37,497 nt of DNA from Microcaldota archaeon (GTDB taxonomy: Archaea; Micrarchaeota; Micrarchaeia; Micrarchaeales; Micrarchaeaceae), in assembly GCA_021798935.1 (NCBI GenBank), contig JAJZBL010000001.1, positions 193,292 through 230,788 on the forward strand. The letters run 5' to 3'. A program made the position numbers and the translations under genes. Below the pieces are notes generated by a model, which worked only from the letters and a program-made list of their open reading frames with translations, had not been told where the DNA came from and made no database searches. Below, one piece after another: positions 31,500 through 37,497 of the stretch; position 1 is the stretch's first letter, and each line of letters begins with the position of its first letter.

Positions 31500-33563
31500 T
31501 CAGTTGAATATGCTTCCTGCATAGCACTTGTTGCCTTCTGCAGAATTTCCATTTACGTAAAGTATATTTCCATATAACCCCTTATATATTATGGAGTTGC
31601 CAGTAGAATTTAAAACAATTGCCGGCTTGCCCGTTTCCGCAAGATAACTTAGGCAGTGTGTGTATGAAACTCCATCTATAGAGCAGCTCCCTTTATCTAA
31701 CTCTACAAGGGTAATTTTTTTATTGGCAAAATCTGATTTTATTGAATTTGCACATTCTAATTCAGATGACTCAGAAGAATTGAATGCAATGTATGCAGAA
31801 TGTGAGTTATTTAGAATTGAACTGAAGGAATAAAATGGAAGGAACTGGTTTGCGCTTGCTGCAACCGCATATGTAGCATAAGAATAAATCAGCACTATCA
31901 CGAACAGTATTATGAATATAGCCATCCATGTATTCCTGACAGTCTTATTTACTTTTAGCTTTTTATTTTTCCTTAAGCTGTAGTAAGTGAAATAGTATAT
32001 TATGAAAAGCACTATAATTCCAATTATGAATGACAGCACCATTGCGTAATAAGCTGCTGAACTCTCCTTTGAAGAGAGAGAAGTACTATACCCACTTTCG
32101 AAAGGAACAATGAAAAATGAATCTAATGACTTTACAAAGCTTGGGCTGCTGAAATAAAATCCATACACCTTGGTATGGTTATACACACTTTGCATATTGG
32201 TATTTAAAGCAAGAAGCTCGCTTTTATTCAGTCTATTACTAAATTGCTGGTCAAGCAGTTCTTGCTGCAATGCCAAATTTACTAAATTAGGTGGGGGATT
32301 TTGGTAATCAAGCTCTTTTGATACTACAAATCCTGTGGTGTTCATTGATTTGTTGTAAATAGGATTATAGATTGCAAGAACTTCATTATATATAAGCTTA
32401 TTTTTGTTCAAGCTTGAATTTATATCTCTGCCTGCTAAAGTAAGATTTTGGTTTATTCCATGGCTTAAAATATAAGAATAAACAGTCTTCAATGTTGTCA
32501 AAGAGCTGCTAAGGGAAGAATTGCTAAATTTTGCCAGCAGCGATTCAGATTCATTTACACTAACATTGTAAGAGTTGTGTGTAGAATTTATTAAATTATC
32601 AAATCTGCTTGTTTCCTGCTTAATAATGACAGGTTCAACATAAGAACTGGCAAGCTTAGTCATGTTCGCTACATATGAATCCAAATTTGAACCTGATACA
32701 GGAAGCATACTCAATGTTTGCAAGGTTGAATTTATGTTGTCAAGATAACTGAAATTAAATTGAGGTGTCGAGGTGCACAATCCCATAGAAAGGCAGTAAT
32801 AGGGGGCATTAGCCGAAACCGTACATAATTCAAGTTCTGAAGTAGGAATATCAGATGGAAGTGGGAAAAGTGCACTCTGTGGTATCTCTGAAGAAACCAG
32901 GGATATTTGAGAAACATTAGATTTTATCTCATCAATGTTTGTATTGAAATTTGTGTGGTTTAAGCTATCCAGCAAATTGGTCACATTTGTATAACTGTTA
33001 TTCAAGGCAGTAATCTGATCGGAGAATTTGAATATAGCAGTGCTTAATATTCCACCCATCCCTCCGGTAGCGGCATAATCCGCTGAACATCTAGGAACTG
33101 TTTCACATGAATAGCCACCATTTGCAACTGTAAATGTATATTCATTTAAACCTGTAGAAACCTTACAGCTGTTTATAGCAGGAGCAGCATATGATTCATA
33201 TTCAGAGATATCGTTTTTCATTGAATTTATAACAGAGCTATTTGGGTAGTAAAGATCAATAAGTATTGGAGCAATTATTGCCTTAGCTGTGCTGTTATTC
33301 ATTATAAAAGAATAATGAGAGCCAGTGACATTCAAAAGAATATGTTCGTTAGGGGTTACATTCATTAATATGTAATTTCCATTATTAAATTTGAATGAAA
33401 CAAAAGTGGAATTTTTTATAATAGAATTAGGGATATAAGTTGATAAATAGCTGTTCAATGATGCATTGGCTGAGATTGGAACTACAGGAGATGCATAGGT
33501 TGAGCTAACTCCGATTATAGACAACGAGATAATAGCGAATAATAATATCTTCAAATAAGACAT
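31500..33563 (-). CDS. Large secreted/membrane protein with a C-terminal thioredoxin-like domain
   Basis: The product is 687 aa from ATG 33563 (a GTG two codons earlier is possible). It has a signal peptide ending near T-Y-A-S-P, then ~480 extracytoplasmic residues rich in N, S and T with many sequons and eight or so cysteines clustered in N-terminal segments (for example S-C-E-T-V-P-R-C-S and C-L-S-M-G-L-C). Two TM helices (about 508-528 and 546-566, joined by basic K-K-L-K-V-N-K) follow. A final extracytoplasmic domain has L-E-C-A-N-S-I, S-C-S-I, H-C-L-S-Y, then G-K-P-A-I-V-L-N and N-K-C-Y-A. This tail aligns with the domain of the downstream 180-aa protein. The family is not recognised; roles in redox folding or surface structure are guesses. 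Confidence 0.75.
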   Translation of the reverse strand: MSYLKILLFAIISLSIIGVSSTYASPVVPISANASLNSYLSTYIPNSIIKNSTFVSFKFNNGNYILMNVTPNEHILLNVTGSHYSFIMNNSTAKAIIAPILIDLYYPNSSVINSMKNDISEYESYAAPAINSCKVSTGLNEYTFTVANGGYSCETVPRCSADYAATGGMGGILSTAIFKFSDQITALNNSYTNVTNLLDSLNHTNFNTNIDEIKSNVSQISLVSSEIPQSALFPLPSDIPTSELELCTVSANAPYYCLSMGLCTSTPQFNFSYLDNINSTLQTLSMLPVSGSNLDSYVANMTKLASSYVEPVIIKQETSRFDNLINSTHNSYNVSVNESESLLAKFSNSSLSSSLTTLKTVYSYILSHGINQNLTLAGRDINSSLNKNKLIYNEVLAIYNPIYNKSMNTTGFVVSKELDYQNPPPNLVNLALQQELLDQQFSNRLNKSELLALNTNMQSVYNHTKVYGFYFSSPSFVKSLDSFFIVPFESGYSTSLSSKESSAAYYAMVLSFIIGIIVLFIIYYFTYYSLRKNKKLKVNKTVRNTWMAIFIILFVIVLIYSYATYAVAASANQFLPFYSFSSILNNSHSAYIAFNSSESSELECANSIKSDFANKKITLVELDKGSCSIDGVSYTHCLSYLAETGKPAIVLNSTGNSIIYKGLYGNILYVNGNSAEGNKCYAGSIFN

Positions 33564-33713
33564 GGTCACACAGTAATTAATTATAGAGTAAAACTTAAAA
33601 ACATAACACAGATAAATATTAATTTGAATTGAAAATTAATCATAATCAAACAGAAACATATATATTATTAATCGCATAAATTTTATGTTAGATATTTAAG
33701 CCAAGTTGGTAAG

Positions 33714-34040
33714 ATGATTGGAGAAGAATTTAAGGAAGAAGGCTCACTTTCACTAAATGAAGTATACGAAATACTTTCTAAGCGAAAAGAAGGGTCTGAG
33801 CTTTCATATGAACAGAAAATGACATTGGAATATGTAGAGAAATTTAAAATTCCTGAAGCAAAGTTCAAAAAGATAAAAAGTGATCTGGAAGCTATGGAAC
33901 TAAGCAGCAACCTGATAAACAAGCTATTGGAGTTGGATCCTAAAAACTCAGAAGTAATAAAGTATGCGGCAGCGAGTAACCACGTTACTTTAGAAGAAGA
34001 TCAAATAAATAAAATACTCTCCGAATTCAAGAGCGTGTAA
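33714..34040 (+). CDS. rpoF: RNA polymerase subunit F (Rpb4 homolog)
   Basis: The 108-aa protein fits archaeal RpoF: L-S-L-N-E-V-Y-E-I-L near the start, S-Y-E-Q-K-M-T-L-E-Y, and an HRDC-like helical end, with E-V-I-K-Y-A and a short K-I-L tail. RpoF pairs with RpoE (Rpb7) to form the polymerase stalk. A GGT motif precedes the ATG. It is followed 40 bases on by the DUF655 gene, a common archaeal gene pair. Confidence 0.85.
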   Translation: MIGEEFKEEGSLSLNEVYEILSKRKEGSELSYEQKMTLEYVEKFKIPEAKFKKIKSDLEAMELSSNLINKLLELDPKNSEVIKYAAASNHVTLEEDQINKILSEFKSV

Positions 34041-34080
34041 TAATGCATATGAAGATGGATGTGAGAAGTGAGGTTAAATT

Positions 34081-34662
34081 ATGGAAATTCAAGAAAAACG
34101 TGAGGATTATGCAGTTGTTATTGACTACATGCCCACTGGAAAGTCTTTTTCTACAAGAGCAGAGCCAACATTGCAATTAGTTGGTACTGAGAGATTTACA
34201 TTATTAGAAGCAAAGCCAAAACCAAATACTACATTTTCGATAGGCGAAAAGGTTTATATTGGAAAGAACGAAAGGGACAAGATAGAGATTATAAAATCAC
34301 GTATTTCGTATGATGAATTAACGCAAACAGCAAAGGAAAATCTCATGTCCGTGCTTGAGAAGCTTGTGAAAGACAACGAGCAAAGATATGTAGACTTCTT
34401 CAACAATGCAAAGCCTCTCAATATAAGGCAGCATTCACTAGAACTACTACCAGGAATAGGCAAAAAGCATCTCCAAGCAATCTTAAAAGAAAGAGCAGTA
34501 AAGAAGTTTGAAAGCTTTGAAGACATAAGCAATAGGATAGAACTTCTACAAGATCCATCAAAACTTATAGTGGAGAGGATATTAGACGAATTAAAAGGAA
34601 ACGAAAGGTTCTACCTATTTACAAAACCCTTTGTAAAAAGGACAGAACAATTTGGAAGATAA
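34081..34662 (+). CDS. DUF655 nucleic-acid-binding protein
   Basis: The 193-aa protein has an N-terminal OB-like beta domain (Y-A-V-V-I-D-Y-M-P-T-G-K-S, G-E-K-V-Y-I-G-K) and a C-terminal helix-hairpin-helix around L-E-L-L-P-G-I-G-K-K-H (about 117-127). This is the DUF655 layout, a conserved archaeal family next to rpoF and rpl21e. RNA or DNA binding is implied by the folds, but the exact role is unknown. It runs as rpoF-DUF655 with a 40-base gap and meets inverted rpl21e one base after its stop. Confidence 0.88.
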   Translation: MEIQEKREDYAVVIDYMPTGKSFSTRAEPTLQLVGTERFTLLEAKPKPNTTFSIGEKVYIGKNERDKIEIIKSRISYDELTQTAKENLMSVLEKLVKDNEQRYVDFFNNAKPLNIRQHSLELLPGIGKKHLQAILKERAVKKFESFEDISNRIELLQDPSKLIVERILDELKGNERFYLFTKPFVKRTEQFGR

Positions 34663-34663
34663 A

Positions 34664-34948
34664 TTATATTTTTTCTAAATGCACTACAGGAACTACAAGT
34701 TTTCTTGTTGCATTCATTATTCTGACTCTTACTACATATGCAGAGCCTCTTTTCTCTATGACTTCACCTATCCTGCCCTTATATCTAGGGTGTGGTGAAT
34801 CCCTGTAATTACTTTTAGGCACTATTGCTACCTTATCTCCTATCTCAAAAGTCTTTATTTTATCAGCAATTGATAATGTGGATAATTTGTGATGCCTTAC
34901 CAAATTTCTTGTCTTTCCATGAAACTGTCCTCCAGATCTTTTTGTCAT
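34664..34948 (-). CDS. rpl21e: Large-subunit ribosomal protein eL21
   Basis: The 94-aa protein is eL21: M-T-K-R-S-G-G, K-T-R-N-L-V-R-H-H, then G-D-K-V-A-I and the P-H-P-R-Y-K-G-R-I-G block, and basic tail. A GGTAAT precedes the ATG. It normally precedes rpoF in the same direction in archaea; here it is on the opposite strand and tail-to-tail with DUF655, with one base between stop codons. Confidence 0.95.
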   Translation of the reverse strand: MTKRSGGQFHGKTRNLVRHHKLSTLSIADKIKTFEIGDKVAIVPKSNYRDSPHPRYKGRIGEVIEKRGSAYVVRVRIMNATRKLVVPVVHLEKI

Positions 34949-35126
34949 TTTATTACCTTTAAATGTTTATTCTTTAATTCAAATTAAATAGCATAATATT
35001 CTTGTAGTAAGCATATTTATAATTTATGTTTTCCTGTTGCTATAAATAAAGCAGATTCGCAATTAAAAACTTTCAAGAGTTATTCGTCTATTTTAAAAGT
35101 GTGATTTACCAAAATGTATTTATGCC

Positions 35127-35154
35127 TTTAAATCGTAATATTTAAATAGGTGGA
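35127..35154 (+). promoter_or_regulatory. TATA-like box and GGTGGA of the TBP gene
   Basis: TTTAAAT at 35127-35133 lies 25-31 bases before the ATG, and TTTAAATA at 35141-35148 is nearer. GGTGGA at 35149-35154 precedes the ATG by three bases. If transcription starts from a box further upstream (TATTTATG, near 35116) this would be a real Shine-Dalgarno. Confidence 0.45.
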
Positions 35155-35157
35155 GAT

Positions 35158-35508
35158 ATGCCAAAGAAAATTGAATCAAACGATTTAATATTACCTGATT
35201 TACCTCATAAAAAGAATGTGGAACTTAAGCCAACTTATAAGGTTGTGAATATAGTAGCAAGCGCAGATTTGAACACTGACCTCGACCTATATGGATTAGC
35301 AAAGCTTTCATTTGATATAGACTATGAACCCGAGCAGTTTCCAGGTGCTATATTGAAGATACATGATCCAAAGTCTGCGCTTCTACTGTTCAAAAACGGA
35401 AAAGTTATATGTACAGGGGCTAGGACAGAAGACGAAGTCCGTAGGTCCATAATGCAGGCAGTAGACCTTGTCAAGAAGTACCTTAAGCAATATGGAGGAA
35501 AATCCTAA
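35158..35508 (+). CDS. tbp: Single-repeat (half-length) TATA-binding protein
   Basis: TBP normally has two ~90-aa repeats forming a saddle on TATA-box DNA. This 116-aa protein has an N-terminal tail (1-25) and then exactly one repeat: V-V-N-I-V-A-S-A-D-L (29-38), Y-E-P-E-Q-F-P-G (56-63), L-L-F-K-N-G-K-V-I-C-T-G-A (76-88) and a helix (90-110). F61 and F78 fill the places of an intercalating phenylalanine pair, and N31 that of a groove-contacting Asn. CTGA and the following R-R-S-I-M-Q-A-V look most like repeat 1 of archaeal TBPs. The stop codon TAA is clean and no TBP-like sequence follows in any frame. It could dimerise to give a symmetric saddle; a second, longer TBP elsewhere in the genome cannot be excluded. 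Confidence 0.9.
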   Translation: MPKKIESNDLILPDLPHKKNVELKPTYKVVNIVASADLNTDLDLYGLAKLSFDIDYEPEQFPGAILKIHDPKSALLLFKNGKVICTGARTEDEVRRSIMQAVDLVKKYLKQYGGKS

Positions 35509-35653
35509 AATGCCTAATTGCTTGGCCTATATAAGCACTTAGTTTACCTATAGTTTAAATGGTATGAAGATGGTTCTTTTATAAATTTTTATATTTTTCA
35601 AGTTTGCTAACAATAATTAAATAGTTTTCCTATAAAAGTTATCATAATATTGT

Positions 35654-35726
35654 GCGATTGTAGTCTAGCCTGGTAGGACATCGCCTTGCCAAGGCGGTAA
35701 CTCGGGTTCAAATCCCGGCAGTCGCA
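35654..35726 (+). tRNA. tRNA-Gly (GCC)
   Basis: Acceptor stem GCGATTG/CAGTCGC with one G-U pair and discriminator A73. The anticodon loop is TTGCCAA in stem CGCC/GGCG, so anticodon GCC. The T loop is TTCAAAT in stem TCGGG/CCCGG. 73 nt; no intron and no encoded CCA. Confidence 0.95.
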
Positions 35727-35966
35727 TTTATACTATTGCTATAATATCAGATTTAAATATTTCCTCTATTTTATATTTTAAAGTGCTGTTTAACCACCAC
35801 AATAAACCACAGATTTATACTTTATATATAAGTACAATAAAAGTAAACAAAGATGCAATGTTAAATTTGCTAAAATTATGACAAAGTTCTTTTTGTATCT
35901 AAAAGTATAAATCTGGCATATCCATCTTTAAATTTTTTTGTTTCATACTTTTAATTGGTGAGCTTA
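35727..35966. other. AT-rich spacer
   Basis: No gene is visible. A TTTAAATTT stretch near 35930 and GGTGA at 35957-35961 probably form the promoter and Shine-Dalgarno of the NifX-like gene. Confidence 0.4.
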
Positions 35967-36284
35967 TTGGAAATAAAAAATATACTAGCTACGATAGATG
36001 AAAGTGGCAATTTGACAGGAATAGGGAGAGCACCAAGAGTAGCGATAATACATATGAAAGATGGAAAAGCTGAAGATAGTGAATATATAGATGTCAAATG
36101 GGGTGAATCGCATGAAACTGAACAGGAAGGTATGCATCATGCGAATATTGCCAAGTTTATTATAGCTAATAAAATAAACGAAGTAATAGCAGGAGGTGCT
36201 GGACCAGATATGTGCAATATGCTTGAAAAGCTTGGATTAACTGTAAGGATAGAAAGCGGCAATTACAAGGATTTCATAAAATAA
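35967..36284 (+). CDS. NifX/NafY-type dinitrogenase-cofactor-domain protein
   Basis: The 105-aa protein has the NifX/Mo-nitrogenase-cofactor domain layout: I-L-A-T-I-D-E-S-G-N-L, a G-R-A-P segment, H-H-A-N-I-A-K-F-I, then V-I-A-G-G-A-G-P-D-M and a final strand with G-L-T-V-R-I. Members bind metal clusters or are small stand-alone proteins of unknown role in non-diazotrophs; there are no nif genes here, so nitrogenase work is unlikely. GGTGA at 35957-35961 points to TTG at 35967 as start (M-E-I-K-N-I-L-A); TTG 35955 and GTG 35958 are possible. A single Cys (D-M-C-N-M) is present. Stand-alone gene. Confidence 0.85.
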   Translation: MEIKNILATIDESGNLTGIGRAPRVAIIHMKDGKAEDSEYIDVKWGESHETEQEGMHHANIAKFIIANKINEVIAGGAGPDMCNMLEKLGLTVRIESGNYKDFIK

Positions 36285-36431
36285 ACAAAGAAAAGTTAAA
36301 TTTAAATCTTATAGAAACCTTTTTCAAAATAACTAATTCAGGTTAAAAAGCGTAAAAAGAATTAAATATAATAAACATTAAAGAGAATAACTGATAATTA
36401 ATTAGGCAGATAAATAGCAAATATTGATAAT

Positions 36432-37497
36432 ATGAGCATTTTAAAATCCGATAAGTCAAATACGGTATTAATAAGTCAACTTAGGCTATTGAAGACCCTA
36501 TTTGCACTAATCCTATTTTCTTCAATCATTTACCTCTCTTATTCGGTTCAAATTGGCTATGCTTCATCTACAATGGCTGCTTTAAGTAACAATAGCCAAA
36601 TAAATTTAAGCAGTGTCTCTAATACTTTAATCGATAATAGCACCAGAGGACTTTTGCAAGATCCATTCACCGATCAAAAAAATAATAGCACTAGCGCTAC
36701 AAAGTTAATATCTGATCCATCATTCTCCCCACCAGGCTGTAGTTGGAATTTTTATTTGCTCTACTGGTCTTGGACTTGTTATGTAGAGATGAATGTATCG
36801 CAATCTGGATATGGAACTGCCACAGCTTCACCAGGTGGATCTACAACTAGCAATGCTACTTATAGTATATCTGCAGGTAGCTACGGAACACATGCTAGTT
36901 ATTCCGTAACTATATCAGAAAAACCTTCAACCGGCTATGAATTTACTGGTTGGACCTGCAGCGGCAGCGGCTGCTATTCAGGTACTAATCCATCTGACAA
37001 AATGAATGGTTTAAGCAGTTCTATAGAAGAGACTGCCAATTTCAAACTTATACCTGAAACTTTGACTATGAATGTTAACCCTTCTTCAGGAGGAACAACA
37101 AACCCATCTGTCGGTACTCATACGTACAACTATGGAACTTCTGTCACTATATCCGAAACTCCATCAACTGGATATGAATTTACTGGTTGGACTGGGAGTG
37201 GAAGTGGCAGTTATTCTGGAAGTGCTACATCTACAACCATAACAATGGACAACGCAATAACAGAAACTGCCAATTTCAAACTTATACCTGAAACTTTGAC
37301 TATGAATGTTAACCCTTCTTCAGGAGGAACAACAAACCCCTCTGTCGGTACTCATACGTACAACTATGGGACTTCTGTCACTATATCCGAAACTCCATCA
37401 ACTGGATATGAATTTACTGGTTGGACTGGGAGTGGAAGTGGCAGTTATTCTGGAAGTGCTACATCTACAACCATAACAATGGACAACGCAATAACAG
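36432..37497 (+). CDS. Secreted InlB-type repeat protein, 3' end beyond the window
   Basis: An open frame runs from the ATG at 36432 through the window end (355 codons). Residues 1-45 are a basic start and a hydrophobic segment (F-A-L-I-L-F-S-S-I-I-Y-L) ending near I-G-Y-A, a signal peptide or anchor. A Ser/Asn-rich linker follows with a C-x(12)-C region (C-S-W-N-F ... W-T-C-Y). Then come repeats with V-T-I-S-E-x-P-S-T-G-Y-E-F-T-G-W-T: the Divergent InlB B-repeat pattern, typical of extracellular adhesin-like proteins. The first unit has C-S-G-S-G-C, lost in the later ones. The last two 78-aa units are nearly identical at DNA level, so copy number is probably variable. Confidence 0.88.
   Translation, partial: MSILKSDKSNTVLISQLRLLKTLFALILFSSIIYLSYSVQIGYASSTMAALSNNSQINLSSVSNTLIDNSTRGLLQDPFTDQKNNSTSATKLISDPSFSPPGCSWNFYLLYWSWTCYVEMNVSQSGYGTATASPGGSTTSNATYSISAGSYGTHASYSVTISEKPSTGYEFTGWTCSGSGCYSGTNPSDKMNGLSSSIEETANFKLIPETLTMNVNPSSGGTTNPSVGTHTYNYGTSVTISETPSTGYEFTGWTGSGSGSYSGSATSTTITMDNAITETANFKLIPETLTMNVNPSSGGTTNPSVGTHTYNYGTSVTISETPSTGYEFTGWTGSGSGSYSGSATSTTITMDNAIT
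37030..37497 (+). repeat. Two near-identical 234-bp tandem repeats
   Basis: The sequence from about 37030 to 37263 repeats from 37264 to the window end with period 234 (78 codons). I found only two base differences: CCA/CCC in the T-N-P-S segment and GGA/GGG in Y-G-T-S. Both are silent. The high identity indicates recent duplication or gene conversion, and the window ends exactly at a unit boundary. Confidence 0.9.

Noticed and set aside
35509-35653. Possible second TBP repeat downstream of the half-TBP
   Set aside because: I read all forward frames after the TAA stop; there are early stops and no Y-E-P-E-Q-F-P-G-like or strand-forming sequence, so the gene is not a simple frameshifted two-repeat TBP.
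35967-36284. Nitrogen fixation gene
   Set aside because: The domain resembles NifX, but no nitrogenase or other nif gene is present; stand-alone members are common in non-fixing archaea.
37030-37497. CRISPR-like repeat array
   Set aside because: The repeat unit is 234 bp, in-frame and coding for an InlB-type domain; there are no short repeats with variable spacers.

Overview
This AT-rich window (GC judged by eye at about one third, with AUA as a favoured Ile codon) comes from an archaeon. The evidence is archaeal information-processing genes (TBP, RpoF, L21e, aRF1, Nmd3, archaeal-type AlaRS and ThrRS, Pth2, SecE/SecD/SecF), a CDP-archaeol synthase, an AglB oligosaccharyltransferase with a heavily sequon-decorated S-layer protein, class III (archaellin/pilin) signal peptides, and a tRNA with a bulge-helix-bulge intron. 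Compact overlapping genes, a reduced NFACT protein, a one-repeat TBP and a non-canonically placed tRNA intron suggest a DPANN lineage of ARMAN type (Parvarchaeota/Micrarchaeota-like). That placement is inference. Start signals are mixed: several genes have a GGTGA-type Shine-Dalgarno and others have a TATA-like box only 22-36 nt before the ATG, which suggests leaderless transcripts. TTG and GTG starts are used.

Layout. 1-1300: 3' end of ilvE, pth2 and a small zinc protein. 1311-1755: tRNA-Lys, and a tRNA-Cys with a 29-nt intron in its T loop. 1890-3520: a four-CBS protein overlapping a pilin-like gene. 3818-5527: thrS. 5589-8987 (minus): secF-secD-nmd3, overlapping; the 5' end of nmd3 needs a frameshift or a non-standard start. 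9154-14407 (minus): a small membrane protein and a tight Exo5-like nuclease / alaS / carS / SpeE-like cluster. 14524-17435: a membrane protein, a YchF-like GTPase and a nucleotidyltransferase-like protein. 17482-21062: aglB and thiI. 21326-23384: a protein of unknown family, secE, a shortened NFACT-R protein and a small membrane protein. 23419-28223: tRNA-Leu, the S-layer gene with its own promoter and hairpin terminator, MoxR and a second pilin-like gene. 28300-30880: serS and prf1. 30931-33563 (minus): two linked cell-surface proteins that share a cysteine-containing domain. 33714-34948: rpoF, DUF655 and inverted rpl21e. 35158-36284: half-length TBP, tRNA-Gly and a NifX-like protein. 36432-end: start of a secreted repeat protein whose 234-bp tandem repeats run off the window.

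Two themes connect the genes. One is the cell envelope: SecDEF export, AglB glycosylation, the S-layer, pilin-like proteins, MoxR, and secreted repeat and disulfide-type proteins. The other is a reduced core information system: TBP, RpoF, aRF1, Nmd3, NFACT-R, Pth2 and four tRNAs. The most unusual element is the single-repeat TBP, which would have to dimerise to form the usual saddle. Next are the intron-bearing tRNA-Cys, the two-gene surface module with candidate thioredoxin-like domains lacking CXXC, and the shortened NFACT protein beside secE.
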